Positions 1 to 8,873 of a stretch of 61,944 bases of DNA are shown in pieces (position 1 is the stretch's first letter; each line of letters opens with the position of its first letter). Origin of the DNA: Porticoccus sp. Lineage in GTDB: Bacteria; Pseudomonadota; Gammaproteobacteria; Pseudomonadales; Porticoccaceae. Both the position numbers and the translations under genes were made by a program. The notes beneath the pieces were generated by a model. It made no database searches, was not told the DNA's origin, and worked only from the letters and a program-made list of their open reading frames with translations. Where the stretch lies: positions 1-61,944 of the forward strand of contig JAGPWA010000101.1 of the NCBI GenBank assembly GCA_018066715.1. The letters are read 5' to 3'.

Positions 1-928
1 TTAGGGTTGATTTCCCAGTGCCTCGTCCGCCGATTACGCCAGTTAGATTCGAGCTAAATTCAACCTCTTGATCATCTAGCAAACCACCCTTAAACTTTAT
101 AGATTTAAATCTAGGAACGCGCTCAGGGATCATATCCTCCACTCTGACTCGTGACTCATGAAACTGTAGGGAAATTTTAAGTCCGTCAAAAGTAAGATCA
201 TCCACTTTAAACCTTGTTAGCTTTTTATCTCCCTCGGCATTAATCCCCAACTTGTTTATGGCATGCGAGTCTGAAAACATAACTTTAGGTAATAAAGCTG
301 CATCATCTAGGCCTAAAACACTCCTTCTTTTTTTTACTAAAGCTACTCTACTGCCAAAATTAGCATCAGATGTATCGTCTTCCTCGGTATAAAGGTGCAC
401 GTTATCTTTTCTGCTGATCTCTAGTGCCATAAGGTTTTTATGACAGAAGAGGGCCTCCATATGAGGGCCAAATTTCCCTACGGTTTTTTCAAATCCAGAA
501 TCTAATTCAATATGAGCTAAAATACCGAACCCACCGAAAGAGCCAGCGATGTCTAAACATTCAGCAATTCCTTGTGAACAAATCGTTTTGTCCTCAGAAA
601 TCGTAAGCCTTCCATGAAATTGACGTAGTTCAGTATATGATGAGAAATATAAGAGCAGATGCCCTTGAGTTGTACTTACTTCAATTCCAGGGACAAATAA
701 AATTGATTTATCTTTTGCGTAGTCTTCAGCAGTTTTCGCGTTTTCTATTTCATTGTGGTCGGTGATACTAATAATATTTAGATTATTTTCTATTGCCGTA
801 TCGACTATATTCTGAGGAGTCATGTTTTCATCACGAACATCAAACGACCCACCACTACCATATGAATGAATGTGCATGTCAGCACGAACAAATTTTGCGC
901 CACTATTTACTTCCATAATGTAATCCAT
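1..928 (-). CDS. PHP-domain phosphoesterase fused to an ABC/SMC-type ATPase (partial, runs off the left edge)
   Basis: The open frame starts at an ATG at 928 (a second in-frame ATG is at 916; neither has a clear ribosome site) and is cut at base 1 after 309 codons. Residues 17-21 (DMHIH), D57-H58 (ITDHNE), E83 (PGIEVS), H139 (LAHIE) and a later SDSHA motif give the metal-binding pattern of a PHP phosphoesterase. Residues 300-308 read GGRGTGKST, a Walker A motif, so an ATPase follows off the edge. PHP domains hydrolyse phosphoesters using a metal cluster. PHP-ABC fusions are known in surveys of prokaryotic conflict systems, so a defence role is an inference. The gene is visibly AT-richer than its neighbours and uses AT-rich codons, which suggests horizontal transfer. 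Confidence 0.75.
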   Translation of the reverse strand, partial: MDYIMEVNSGAKFVRADMHIHSYGSGGSFDVRDENMTPQNIVDTAIENNLNIISITDHNEIENAKTAEDYAKDKSILFVPGIEVSTTQGHLLLYFSSYTELRQFHGRLTISEDKTICSQGIAECLDIAGSFGGFGILAHIELDSGFEKTVGKFGPHMEALFCHKNLMALEISRKDNVHLYTEEDDTSDANFGSRVALVKKRRSVLGLDDAALLPKVMFSDSHAINKLGINAEGDKKLTRFKVDDLTFDGLKISLQFHESRVRVEDMIPERVPRFKSIKFKGGLLDDQEVEFSSNLTGVIGGRGTGKSTL

Positions 929-1035
929 GTGTTATTGACAGGGTAATTCAACGTCCGCTTTGGGTCGATAACAGGCTGCAAGAACATATAACAACTAAAC
1001 GCCAAAAGCGTTCTTTTGAACCTAAGCTACCCCCC
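929..1035. other. AT-rich junction with overlapping small hairpins
   Basis: This gap separates the AT-rich PHP gene from the ordinary chromosomal AAA gene. It holds two mutually exclusive hairpins: AACGC/GCGTT (998-1002 with 1008-1012) and CAAAAG/CTTTTG (1003-1008 with 1013-1018, loop CGTT). Either could weakly terminate the minus-strand gene that ends at 1036, but no real U-tract follows. No gene is seen here. Confidence 0.35.
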
Positions 1036-2580
1036 TTAGACTCTCACCATATTCCGTTCATCAGCCCACTGCCTAAGCGCTGCCAATTTCTCCGCCATCA
1101 CAATAGAAAGAGGTGCCGTAGCTTGTAATTCGGCCAACAGTAATGATTGGGAAACCACTCGTTGCTGTGCCGATGTATCAGAACTCTCTTCTGCCTCGCC
1201 CTTACCATTGCCATTTTCAGACAGACCCCGGTAAACCGCTGAGACAATGGCCTGCTCAATTTCTGCCCCGGTAAAGCCTTCGGCTACCAGCGCTAATTCA
1301 GCAAGGTCGAAGTTATTTACGTCCAGCTCGCGCTTTTCCAGATGAATTTTAAAAATAATCTCGCGGGTTTTTTCATCGGGCAGGTCGACAAAAAATAGTT
1401 CGTCTAAACGCCCTTTGCGAATCAGCTCTGGTGGTAGTTTAGAAATATCGTTTGAGGTTGCTACAACAAACACGGGGGATTGTTTCTCTGCCAGCCAGGT
1501 GAGCAATGTGCCCAGCACTCTTTGGGAGGTTCCGGAATCTGAATTATCGGTACTGAGGCCTTTTTCTATCTCGTCCATCCACAGTACGCAGGGGGACATC
1601 TTCTCGGCCATGGCCAAGGATTCACGCAGGTTTCGCTCTGTCTCTCCGTGAAATTTATTGTACAGCGCGCCGAGATCTAGCCTCAGTAGTGGCACGTTCC
1701 ACATGCCAGCAACGGATTTTGCAGCCAGGCTTTTTCCGCCACCTTGAACGCCCAACAATAAAATCCCTTTGGGAGAATCGATATTGGCTACATTGCCACG
1801 GCTATTGCCATTGAATGCCCCACGCCTGATATCCAGCCAATTTTTTAGGTTCTCCATGCCCGCTACTGCGGTAAATTTCTCGGTGTCGTATTCGTAACTG
1901 AGGATGCCATCCAGTTCCATTAGTTTAAACTTGGCTTGGTTCACTTCTGGGATATCTGATTCTGTAATCGCGCCATCATCGACGATGGCACCACGCACTA
2001 ACCGCCGGATATCAGCCCGAGGCAAACCCTTGAGGTTACTCACCAGTTTTTGCAGGGTGTCGTTATCGGTTTTTACTTTTTGATCGCCGTTGCGCTGCCC
2101 CCACTGTTTCGCTTCTTCACGAATAATAGACAGTATTTGTTTATCATCCGGCAGGGATATTTTAAAACAAGCACTGAGTCGGGAAAGCTCGGGAGGAAGC
2201 TCTAGTGAGTGGCTAAGTAGCACGATGGTAATGGCACCAGCCGTGTTTTTTTGAGCAATGTCTTTTAGCAGGCGAATATTTTTTGGGTGGTCGTCGAGCC
2301 AATGGTGAAAATCACAGAGCACATAAAAACCGGGCTCTGCACTGCCTTTAATTCGCTGTAACACCTCTTCCGGCTCATTGTGTTGAGTGTCTTTAACCAG
2401 CTGTAGGCCAAAGCTGACTTTTTGTAAGCCATCGGTCAAGGTCCACTGATAGACCGGCTTATCTCGCTTGCGCCCAACCCGCATAAACAGATCAAGGGCT
2501 TTCAGCTCGTCATGGCTCTCCAATACGATGATGGGTATTCGGCAATCAAGAATAATGCCGAGATCATGTGCATCCTGCAT
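1036..2580 (-). CDS. Ycf46-like AAA ATPase
   Basis: The product is 514 aa. The N-terminal half matches the non-catalytic region of Ycf46-like ATPases (a [11 protein letters not shown]-type opening and a segment ending in WTLTDGLQ). The C-terminal half is an AAA module with Walker A GVQGGGKS, Walker [12 protein letters not shown], an ATSND sensor 1 and a RKGRLDE segment with the arginine finger. Ycf46 proteins are conserved in cyanobacteria, plastids and many proteobacteria; their substrate is poorly defined. The ATG lies 12 nt downstream of the preceding hydrolase gene on the same strand, so the two are probably cotranscribed. In pseudomonads a similar ATPase sits near coq7, as here. Confidence 0.85.
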   Translation of the reverse strand: MQDAHDLGIILDCRIPIIVLESHDELKALDLFMRVGRKRDKPVYQWTLTDGLQKVSFGLQLVKDTQHNEPEEVLQRIKGSAEPGFYVLCDFHHWLDDHPKNIRLLKDIAQKNTAGAITIVLLSHSLELPPELSRLSACFKISLPDDKQILSIIREEAKQWGQRNGDQKVKTDNDTLQKLVSNLKGLPRADIRRLVRGAIVDDGAITESDIPEVNQAKFKLMELDGILSYEYDTEKFTAVAGMENLKNWLDIRRGAFNGNSRGNVANIDSPKGILLLGVQGGGKSLAAKSVAGMWNVPLLRLDLGALYNKFHGETERNLRESLAMAEKMSPCVLWMDEIEKGLSTDNSDSGTSQRVLGTLLTWLAEKQSPVFVVATSNDISKLPPELIRKGRLDELFFVDLPDEKTREIIFKIHLEKRELDVNNFDLAELALVAEGFTGAEIEQAIVSAVYRGLSENGNGKGEAEESSDTSAQQRVVSQSLLLAELQATAPLSIVMAEKLAALRQWADERNMVRV

Positions 2581-2592
2581 ACCGTATAATTC

Positions 2593-3537
2593 CTATTGTT
2601 GTGTCAGCCAAACATCCAAACCTTGGGCATTAAGCTTGAAGTCCAGTGCCAGTACTTTTCGCAACGCCGGCAAATCTGCTTCTGGCTGCATCGCTTTAAT
2701 CCTCGCCAATGTCATCTCCTCCACCTCGCGCAGAATCAATTGCTGTCGGTCTGGCTCATGTTTAAGTGACAGGGCAATTCTCCGGTAATCTTCTATCTGC
2801 TCACACAGTAATTCCGCTACACGTTCAGGCTGCTCCAGCACGCTGTAGTGGGTTAAATACATTCTCTGTGGATGCGTACCCATCATTAGCTCAATGGAGC
2901 TTAACAGCTTGTCTGGATCAAATTGTACTGGCGATGTTGTGGGTATGATAAATCGCTTATCACCAAGCACCAGCTCCCGATAAGAGAGGCCAAAGGTGTC
3001 TCCAGTAAACCACCCCCGGCTCTGGCGATCCCAAACACAAAAATGGTGCTCAGCGTGGCCCGGTGTGTGCCGAATGTCTAACGGCCGCCCACCTAGATCC
3101 AGTACTTCCCCATCCTCGGCAACGATCACCCGCGCTTCTGGCACAGGAAGAATCTCACCATAGAGTTCCGCGAATTTTTTCTCGCCATAAACGGCTTTTG
3201 TGCCGGCAATCAACTTGCTTGGATCAATCATGTGGCGGGCACCCCGCGGATGAATGACCAGCTTGGCTCCGGTATAACGCTGCATCAGCACACCAGCACC
3301 CCCTGCGTGGTCAAGGTGTACATGGGTTGGAATAATGTATCGGACGGCATCAGCCGTAAGATTCAAATCCGCCAATGCCTCAGCAATAGCCTCTGCCGTA
3401 TACGCCGTTCCAGTTTCGATAATGGCAACCTCATCACCCTCTACCAACAAGTAACAACAGGCCATACCAGGACTGATATAACGGGCATCAATACAGTAAA
3501 TGCCGTAACCCAGGTTTTCCACCGGACTGACGTTCAT
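2593..3537 (-). CDS. Metallo-beta-lactamase-fold hydrolase
   Basis: The 314-aa product carries the MBL signature THVHLDHAGG (HxHxDH), a later HTPGHAEHH with a zinc-binding His, a GDTFG with the bridging Asp, and a C-terminal LTHYS. It belongs to the soluble glyoxalase II/RNase Z-like branch; the substrate cannot be read from the sequence. I chose the ATG at 3537 over an in-frame TTG at 3555, since neither has a strong ribosome site. It is divergent from coq7 and shares a gap of about 60 nt with it. It appears to head a two-gene operon with the AAA ATPase downstream. Confidence 0.85.
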   Translation of the reverse strand: MNVSPVENLGYGIYCIDARYISPGMACCYLLVEGDEVAIIETGTAYTAEAIAEALADLNLTADAVRYIIPTHVHLDHAGGAGVLMQRYTGAKLVIHPRGARHMIDPSKLIAGTKAVYGEKKFAELYGEILPVPEARVIVAEDGEVLDLGGRPLDIRHTPGHAEHHFCVWDRQSRGWFTGDTFGLSYRELVLGDKRFIIPTTSPVQFDPDKLLSSIELMMGTHPQRMYLTHYSVLEQPERVAELLCEQIEDYRRIALSLKHEPDRQQLILREVEEMTLARIKAMQPEADLPALRKVLALDFKLNAQGLDVWLTQQ

Positions 3538-3597
3538 ATGACCACCACACAACAAGGTCGTTGATTTTGCTACAATAGCTGCCGGTTAAACAGCCTA

Positions 3598-4254
3598 ATG
3601 GACAGATTAATGAGTTTACGACGCCTTTCACCTCTCGACGGACTACTGCTTCAGGTAGACCGCGCACTGCGCACATTGGTTGTGGATGCACCTGCGCATG
3701 AGAGATGCTCGCCGGCCAAAGAGGCCGCTGAGCAGGATCTTTCCGATGAGGAAAAGCGTCATGCTGCAGGCCTGATGCGGGTAAACCATACGGGTGAAGT
3801 CTGTGCCCAAGCGCTCTATCAGGGCCAAGCCCTCACAGCAAAATTGACTTCTGTTAGAGGCGAAATGGAACAAGCTGCTGACGAGGAAATTGATCACCTG
3901 GCCTGGTGCCAGGAACGAGTCAAGCAACTCGGCAGTCACTCCAGTGTCCTAAACCCCCTCTGGTACGGGCTATCATTTGGCATTGGCGCCACAGCGGGAC
4001 TGATCAGCGACAAGCTCAGCCTAGGTTTTGTGTCAGCAACGGAAGACCAGGTCTGCCAGCATCTGGAGCATCACCTCAAAGAATTACCACCCAAGGATGA
4101 GAAAAGCCGTGCCATTGTGGAACAAATGCTCATCGATGAAGCAAAACATGCACACGCTGCCCTCAATGCTGGCGGCCTGAAGTTTCCAGCACCGGTCAAA
4201 GGCCTGATGTCGCTGTTATCCAAAGCGATGACAGCAACCAGTTACCGTATTTAA
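3598..4254 (+). CDS. coq7: Coq7-type 2-octaprenyl-3-methyl-6-methoxy-1,4-benzoquinol hydroxylase
   Basis: This 218-aa diiron hydroxylase performs the last ring hydroxylation of ubiquinone synthesis at the inner membrane. The diiron ligands are visible as two E...ExxH repeats: HTGEVCAQ, then [10 protein letters not shown], then LEHHLKEL and [10 protein letters not shown]. The central hydrophobic stretch ([15 protein letters not shown]) fits the known membrane-binding helix. The start is an ATG at 3598, with another in-frame ATG at 3610. Coq7 replaces UbiF of enteric bacteria in Pseudomonas-like organisms. It is convergent with the LysR gene, with only 20 bp between the stops. Confidence 0.93.
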   Translation: MDRLMSLRRLSPLDGLLLQVDRALRTLVVDAPAHERCSPAKEAAEQDLSDEEKRHAAGLMRVNHTGEVCAQALYQGQALTAKLTSVRGEMEQAADEEIDHLAWCQERVKQLGSHSSVLNPLWYGLSFGIGATAGLISDKLSLGFVSATEDQVCQHLEHHLKELPPKDEKSRAIVEQMLIDEAKHAHAALNAGGLKFPAPVKGLMSLLSKAMTATSYRI

Positions 4255-4274
4255 CTCAAGACCATTCTGATTTT

Positions 4275-5252
4275 TTAATGCGGGCGTAAGCGAGCAGCCT
4301 CTTTTGCTTTTTCTTGTATTTCTCTGACGATACCAACAATTTTTTCTTTCACCCATTGGTGTGCCTGGGACTTAATGGTTCTGGCGTGCTGCACCAGTAC
4401 GACCGGCACAGTGCTATCGAAGTCTAGCTCTTCTGGGTAGGGCTTCCGGACAATGCCGTAGGTTTCCCCTTCAATTTTCAAGTCATGCATGGTCGCCATC
4501 ATCAAGCAGTCTGTCTGCCACAAAGCATCCATTGCCGTCATCAATTGGGTGGTGACCAAGCTTTTTTTCCGTTTCAGTCCAAGCTTGGACAGCTCACGAT
4601 CAAACCGGGTTTCTACCGCAGCTGAAACGACTCCCGACAAAAGTAAGTAATACTGAATAAAGGGGTATTCAAGCATATCGCTAAGCGTAAGCTTGTCTTT
4701 TTTTGCTAGCGGGTGTCCCGCTCTCATCCATACAGCCGGCGTGAAATGACCCAGTGGGGTCACATGATATTCATCGGAATACGGCCTGGCAATTTCAATG
4801 GCAAAATCCAGCTCGCCATCCTCCATTACACGCCCCTCTTCATGAGGCTCACTGGTCAGTGTTAAAGACATAAAAGGTGCTTCGTTAATAAGCCGGCTGG
4901 TCAATGTAGGTATCACCTGAACAGCAATAAACTCTGCCGCCGTAATACAAATTTCACCTTCGTAGGCCAGTGGATCAAACTGGCTAGGCGCTACCAAGTC
5001 AGCCACACCAGATAACAACACTGGCAATTGCTTTCCCAACTCAGTGGATCTTGGGGTTGGTATCAGTCCTCGGCCACTACGAATAAATAGGGGGTCATCA
5101 AATAATTCCCTAAGCCTCTGCAGAGTCTTACTCATTGCTGGCTGAGTAATAAATAACCGCTCTGCAGCCCGAGTAACACTTTGCTCTTCAATCAGCATCT
5201 GAAGTGCTACCAACAAATTCAGATCAACTCTCGATAATAACTTGGTATCCAC
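4275..5252 (-). CDS. LysR-family transcriptional regulator
   Basis: The 325-aa product has the N-terminal winged helix-turn-helix of the LysR family. Residues about 8-65 read DLNLLVALQMLIEEQSVTRA followed by QPAMSKTLQRL. A two-lobed effector-binding domain follows. The DLNLL opening and FDDPLFIR segment place it in the NodD/LeuO-like subgroup. The ligand is unknown. LysR proteins usually bind between themselves and a divergent target, but the first protein gene upstream (OsmC) is convergent to that position. The divergent transcription unit is instead the candidate small RNA at 5331-5454. A T-N11-A palindrome at 5263-5277 fits a binding site. Confidence 0.9.
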   Translation of the reverse strand: MDTKLLSRVDLNLLVALQMLIEEQSVTRAAERLFITQPAMSKTLQRLRELFDDPLFIRSGRGLIPTPRSTELGKQLPVLLSGVADLVAPSQFDPLAYEGEICITAAEFIAVQVIPTLTSRLINEAPFMSLTLTSEPHEEGRVMEDGELDFAIEIARPYSDEYHVTPLGHFTPAVWMRAGHPLAKKDKLTLSDMLEYPFIQYYLLLSGVVSAAVETRFDRELSKLGLKRKKSLVTTQLMTAMDALWQTDCLMMATMHDLKIEGETYGIVRKPYPEELDFDSTVPVVLVQHARTIKSQAHQWVKEKIVGIVREIQEKAKEAARLRPH

Positions 5253-5262
5253 AATACATGCC

Positions 5263-5277
5263 TTGTAGTTATGACAA
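5263..5277. promoter_or_regulatory. Candidate LysR operator (T-N11-A box)
   Basis: TTGT at 5263-5266 and ACAA at 5274-5277 form an interrupted palindrome that meets the LysR-box rule T-N11-A. It lies 11 bp upstream of the LysR start. Its centre is about 60 bp upstream of the predicted small-RNA start near 5331, which matches the usual recognition-site position at LysR-activated promoters. The assignment is by motif and position only. Confidence 0.45.
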
Positions 5278-5294
5278 TCATCATCTTAATACAT

Positions 5295-5323
5295 TTGAAG
5301 CATGGTCGCATAATCCTTATATT
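5295..5323 (+). promoter_or_regulatory. Sigma-70-type promoter for the candidate small RNA
   Basis: The -35 element TTGAAG (5295-5300) and -10 element TATATT (5318-5323, five of six to consensus) are separated by exactly 17 bp. The start would fall near 5330-5331. No protein frame with a ribosome site follows on this strand before the terminator at 5429-5454. Confidence 0.55.
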
Positions 5324-5330
5324 ACCAACA

Positions 5331-5454
5331 GTCCCAGTGAAGCTAAGTCTTACCAGTCAAAGTAGGTAACTACTTGGAAGCTTCACTAAGATCAAGTTAT
5401 GTATCTCTATACTCCCTCTATATCCTTTAAGGCAGCTTTAGCTGCCTTTTTTTT
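5331..5454 (+). ncRNA. Candidate trans-acting small RNA, about 124 nt, divergent from the LysR gene
   Basis: The predicted transcript runs from the promoter at 5295-5323 to a strong intrinsic terminator. Its 5' part folds into a long hairpin: AGTGAAGCT (5336-5344) pairs with AGCTTCACT (5379-5387). Inside, AAGTAG (5360-5365) pairs with CTACTT (5370-5375) across a GUAA tetraloop of the stable GNRA type. A single-stranded AU-rich linker (about 5390-5428) separates this from the terminator stem AAGGCAGC/GCTGCCTT and eight U. This order is typical of Hfq-dependent small RNAs. I did not recognise it as a named family. The only ATG in it (5399) lacks a ribosome site and would read through the terminator. 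Confidence 0.55.
5429..5454 (+). terminator. Strong Rho-independent terminator
   Basis: AAGGCAGC (5429-5436), loop TTTA, GCTGCCTT (5441-5448); the run of eight T is 5447-5454. There is no protein gene on the plus strand upstream since coq7, which ends 1.2 kb earlier and is separated by an opposing gene. The terminator therefore needs another transcript, best explained by the small RNA. Confidence 0.8.
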
Positions 5455-5580
5455 GCCTGCTAATTGGCCAGCTCAATATCTTGGGAACAGTAATACTGAC
5501 CGACTTGTTCCGAAAAGTAGATGTTAGGCTCAAGGCGATAACACTCACGACAAGACCCGTTTTCAAACGTAGAAACTATA

Positions 5581-5604
5581 AAGGCTACTCTCTAGAGTAG
5601 CCTT
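5581..5604 (-). terminator. Hairpin terminator for the OsmC gene
   Basis: AAGGCTACTC (5581-5590) and GAGTAGCCTT (5595-5604) form a perfect 10-bp stem with a TCTA loop, 40 bp past the OsmC stop. The minus-strand 3' flank is only moderately U-rich, so efficiency is uncertain. The rest of 5455-5644 shows nothing codable. Confidence 0.6.
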
Positions 5605-5644
5605 TCGGGAAAAACGGATTCTATTAGGGACGCTGTAAAAGAAC

Positions 5645-6067
5645 TTAGGCAGGCGATTGCATTTCGTAGCTATGAGTAATGTCTACACCGCCCTTCGCCA
5701 ACATAATCGATGCTGAGCAGTATTTTTCCGCTGACAATTTCACAGCATTACGAACCATGCTCTCTTTCAAGTTATTACCCGTAATCACAAAATGAAGGTG
5801 GATTTTAGTAAAAACTGAAGGTACTGCATCAGCCCGCTCTGCCTCAATCTCAGCGACGCAATCTATAACATCCTGGCGGCTTTTCTTGAGGATATGAATG
5901 ACATCAAAGGACGAGCAGCCCCCCATACCAATCAACAGTGTTTCCATCGGGCGAGCGCCCTGATTCTTGCCACCATGGTCCGGAGGACCATCCATGACAA
6001 TACTGTGACCTGTTTCTGACTCGGCAATGAATTTGGCGTCTCCGCCCCAGATAATTTTTGCTTTCAT
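5645..6067 (-). CDS. OsmC/YhfA-family protein
   Basis: The 140-aa product is an OsmC-superfamily protein. It shows the two conserved cysteines of the family: one in MGGCSSFDV (about residue 51) and one in EKYCSAS (about residue 118). OsmC and Ohr enzymes reduce organic hydroperoxides with this Cys pair; the YhfA branch has no firmly assigned substrate. It is divergent from the CRP-like gene, the same arrangement as yhfA and crp in Escherichia coli, which supports the subfamily call. Confidence 0.85.
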   Translation of the reverse strand: MKAKIIWGGDAKFIAESETGHSIVMDGPPDHGGKNQGARPMETLLIGMGGCSSFDVIHILKKSRQDVIDCVAEIEAERADAVPSVFTKIHLHFVITGNNLKESMVRNAVKLSAEKYCSASIMLAKGGVDITHSYEMQSPA

Positions 6068-6174
6068 GACACACTAGACCTTCAAAGTGTCGAGAGCCTA
6101 ACATAAATGGCGTGCTTTTAGCCGTAGAATTGGTTACCCGGCAGACACTTTTTGTCACAAGGAACCGTATAACC

Positions 6175-6894
6175 ATGATAAATTCGAGCTTGGCCGATGA
6201 TGATTTTGTGCCCATAATGGATTCTTATTACACGAGAGATCGCAAGAGGGGAGAATCCGAGTTGGCACCGGCACCAATAACACCTCACATTCCTAATGTG
6301 GAAGAGTTCCTAGTTCACTGCCACCGCAGAAAATATCCTGCCAAGAGCACCATTATTTATGCGGGTGATCAAGGTGACACACTGTCCTATATCATCAAGG
6401 GCTCAGTGACTGTTCTACTCGAAGATGACGACGGCCGTGAAATGATTGTCGCCTACCTCAACGCAGGTGACTTTTTCGGAGAGATGGGGCTGTTTGAACA
6501 AACCGACAGAACTGCCTGGATTCGAGCTAAAACCGAGTGTGAAGTCGGTGAAATTAGCTACTCAAAATTTCAGGCGCTGTCTAAAGACCACCCCGAATTT
6601 TTGTTCGCGATTGGCATTCAAATAGCCGGGCGCCTGCGGGATACCACACGAAAAGTTGGCGATCTCGCATTTCTCGATGTCACCGGACGTGTTGCTCGAA
6701 CGCTGCTGGACTTGTGCAACGAACCTGATGCAATGACCCACCCCGATGGCATGCAAATCAAGATTACCCGACAAGAAATCGGACGTATTGTTGGTTGCTC
6801 TCGAGAAATGGTCGGACGAGTGCTCAAAACACTGGAAGAGCAGGAGCTGGTCACCGCAAAAGGGAAAACCATGGTGGTATTTGGAACTAGGTAA
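6175..6894 (+). CDS. vfr: Vfr/CRP-type cyclic-AMP receptor transcription factor
   Basis: This 239-aa regulator closely resembles Pseudomonas Vfr. The cAMP pocket includes [10 protein letters not shown] and DRTAW (Arg as in CRP, with Thr where CRP has Ser). A C helix and a winged helix-turn-helix follow, with recognition helix [12 protein letters not shown]. The C-terminus [11 protein letters not shown] is characteristic of Vfr. I chose the ATG at 6175 because AAGGAA lies about 10 nt upstream; ATGs at 6112 and 6217 lack a site. This gives about 20 more N-terminal residues than Vfr. Vfr controls virulence, twitching and quorum functions in Pseudomonas; here it lies in the same replicon segment as the Chp system, which controls cAMP levels there. 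Confidence 0.92.
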   Translation: MINSSLADDDFVPIMDSYYTRDRKRGESELAPAPITPHIPNVEEFLVHCHRRKYPAKSTIIYAGDQGDTLSYIIKGSVTVLLEDDDGREMIVAYLNAGDFFGEMGLFEQTDRTAWIRAKTECEVGEISYSKFQALSKDHPEFLFAIGIQIAGRLRDTTRKVGDLAFLDVTGRVARTLLDLCNEPDAMTHPDGMQIKITRQEIGRIVGCSREMVGRVLKTLEEQELVTAKGKTMVVFGTR

Positions 6895-6938
6895 TTAGAG
6901 ATGCCTTGCATTAATGATACCCAATAAAGAACACCATT

Positions 6939-6966
6939 AAAAAAGGCCTCAGTAGAGGCCTTTTTT
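6939..6966. terminator. Bidirectional terminator between vfr and trpC
   Basis: AAAAAAGGCCTC (6939-6950), loop AGTA, GAGGCCTTTTTT (6955-6966). The perfect stem with A and T tracts on either side serves both converging genes. Confidence 0.88.
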
Positions 6967-6996
6967 ATGCAACAGACACAAACCCTTCTTTTAGGC

Positions 6997-7803
6997 TTAG
7001 TTAAACATCTCCGCCAGCTTCAGCCCAGGCTCATCAGCGCGCATAAATGTCTCTCCCACCAAGAAGGTATTTACATCGTGACCCCGCATAGCGGCCACAT
7101 CATCAATAGTAAGGATGCCACTTTCAGTGATAACGATTCGGTCATCCGGGATTTTATCCAACAGCCCAAAGGTCGTATCCAATGTGGTATCAAAGGTGTG
7201 CAAGTCTCGGTTATTGATGCCTATCATCCGATTATCAAGCAGCAGTGCCCGGTCCAGTTCAGCCTCATTATGCACTTCGATTAAGACATCGATACCCAAA
7301 CCAACGGCCACGCCATGCAATGCCTCCATCTGCGTCTGAGTCAATGCGGCAACGATCAACAGAATACAATCTGCTCCCAACACATAGGATTCATAAATTT
7401 GATAGGGGTCAACCACAAAGTCCTTGCGCAACACTGGCAAGCGAGTCGCAGCCCTCGCCATTTTTAGATACTCGTCTGCCCCTTGAAAAAAATCACGATC
7501 TGTCAGTACTGACAAACAAGCCGCGCCACCCTTCTCATAACTCCGGGCAATACTCACTGGATCAAAATCTTGACGGATCACGCCCTTGCTTGGTGAAGCC
7601 TTTTTAACCTCGGCAATTACCGCCGCCATGCCCTGCTCAATTTTTGCTGCTATAGCATTGGTAAAACCACGGATATCACGGCTTTCCTGACATTGGTCCT
7701 GTAGCTGGCTCAATGAAATATTCGCACTTCGCTCTGCCACTTCTTCAGCTTTTCGAGCAAGGATTTTCTTTAAAACAGTAGGGGTGTTTAATGATGTATT
7801 CAT
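6997..7803 (-). CDS. trpC: Indole-3-glycerol phosphate synthase
   Basis: TrpC closes the ring of carboxyphenylamino-deoxyribulose phosphate to form indole-3-glycerol phosphate. The product is a 268-aa TIM barrel with the family motifs [46 protein letters not shown] and ITESGI. It is a stand-alone TrpC, without the TrpF fusion of enteric bacteria. The ATG at 7803 fits the family length; a longer frame would overlap trpD by 25 nt. It is the last gene of trpEGDC. Confidence 0.95.
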   Translation of the reverse strand: MNTSLNTPTVLKKILARKAEEVAERSANISLSQLQDQCQESRDIRGFTNAIAAKIEQGMAAVIAEVKKASPSKGVIRQDFDPVSIARSYEKGGAACLSVLTDRDFFQGADEYLKMARAATRLPVLRKDFVVDPYQIYESYVLGADCILLIVAALTQTQMEALHGVAVGLGIDVLIEVHNEAELDRALLLDNRMIGINNRDLHTFDTTLDTTFGLLDKIPDDRIVITESGILTIDDVAAMRGHDVNTFLVGETFMRADEPGLKLAEMFN

Positions 7804-7820
7804 AAGAGTTTCTGTGTCTT

Positions 7821-8858
7821 TTAAGCTTCTGTATCTTTCAAGCAATGAGTGAAAGCGGCGAGGTCTGCGATTTTCGCTTTTGCCAAACCACTACCAATAG
7901 CGTCCTGGGCCAGGCTAACACCCTCGGCCAAATCATCTGCTACGCCCGCTGCATAAAGTGCAGCGCCAGCATTCAGTGCGACCATATCAGAGGCTGAACC
8001 AGCACTAGCTCCCTTCGATAGCGCCTGCTTAATCATCTCCAGACTTTCTTTTGCATCGGCAACCTTCAAATCCTTCAGTGAGCCTCGGGTAATACCAAAA
8101 TCCTCTGGCATCACGGAATATTCAGAAATATTACCGTCTTTCAATTCTGCTACCCAGGTTTCAGCGGCAATGCTGATTTCATCCAGGCCATCAGCAGAGT
8201 GAACCACCAACACATGCTCACCACCCAGCTGCTTCATTACCTCAGCCACAGGGCGAAGCCACTGTCGATCAAACACACCCAACAGCATATTCGGCACTTT
8301 CGCTGGGTTGGTTAATGGCCCCAGCAAATTAAATACTGTACGCACACCCAACTCTTTACGTGGGCCAATCGCGTGCTTCATGGCACTGTGGTGGTTGACG
8401 GCAAACATAAAGCCCAAGCCTACCTCTTCCACACAGAGCGCTACCTGTTCCGATGTTAAATCCAGTCTAACGCCAGCACATTCCAGCAAATCGGCACTGC
8501 CGCTGTTGCTACTCACAGAGCGGTTACCGTGTTTTGCCACACTGGCACCTGCGGCCGCAGCCACAAAAGAACTGGCCGTTGAGACGTTAAAAATACCCGA
8601 GCTATCACCCCCGGTGCCCACAATATCAACCAGGTGCTCACCAGAAACTGACACAGGAGATGCCAACTCGCGCATCACTTGAGCTGCACCGGTGATTTCT
8701 TCTACGGTTTCACCCTTTACACGCAAACCCACCAGAAAGCCGCCTATCTGGGCATCTGTGGCCTCGCCAGTCATGATCTGCATCATGACATCACGCATCT
8801 CAGTGGTATCGAGATCCCGGTTTTCCAATACGGCAGAAATTGCTTGTTGAATATCCAC
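7821..8858 (-). CDS. trpD: Anthranilate phosphoribosyltransferase
   Basis: TrpD transfers phosphoribosyl from PRPP to anthranilate. The 345-aa product has the PRPP-binding loop [19 protein letters not shown] and the [15 protein letters not shown] segment typical of the family, followed by [13 protein letters not shown]. It lies 15 nt after trpG and 17 nt before trpC on the same strand, in a tight operon. It is not fused to trpG. Confidence 0.96.
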   Translation of the reverse strand: MDIQQAISAVLENRDLDTTEMRDVMMQIMTGEATDAQIGGFLVGLRVKGETVEEITGAAQVMRELASPVSVSGEHLVDIVGTGGDSSGIFNVSTASSFVAAAAGASVAKHGNRSVSSNSGSADLLECAGVRLDLTSEQVALCVEEVGLGFMFAVNHHSAMKHAIGPRKELGVRTVFNLLGPLTNPAKVPNMLLGVFDRQWLRPVAEVMKQLGGEHVLVVHSADGLDEISIAAETWVAELKDGNISEYSVMPEDFGITRGSLKDLKVADAKESLEMIKQALSKGASAGSASDMVALNAGAALYAAGVADDLAEGVSLAQDAIGSGLAKAKIADLAAFTHCLKDTEA

Positions 8859-8873
8859 TACTTAACCTTTCAG

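Noticed and set aside
929-1012. Integron attC-like arms (GTTAT ... ATAAC and GCGTT/AACGC) next to the foreign-looking gene
   Set aside because: The arms lack the paired R and L boxes with the usual spacing, and no integrase or cassette array is visible.
5399-5527. Short frame of about 42 codons inside the small-RNA region
   Set aside because: It has no ribosome site and runs through the strong terminator at 5429-5454.
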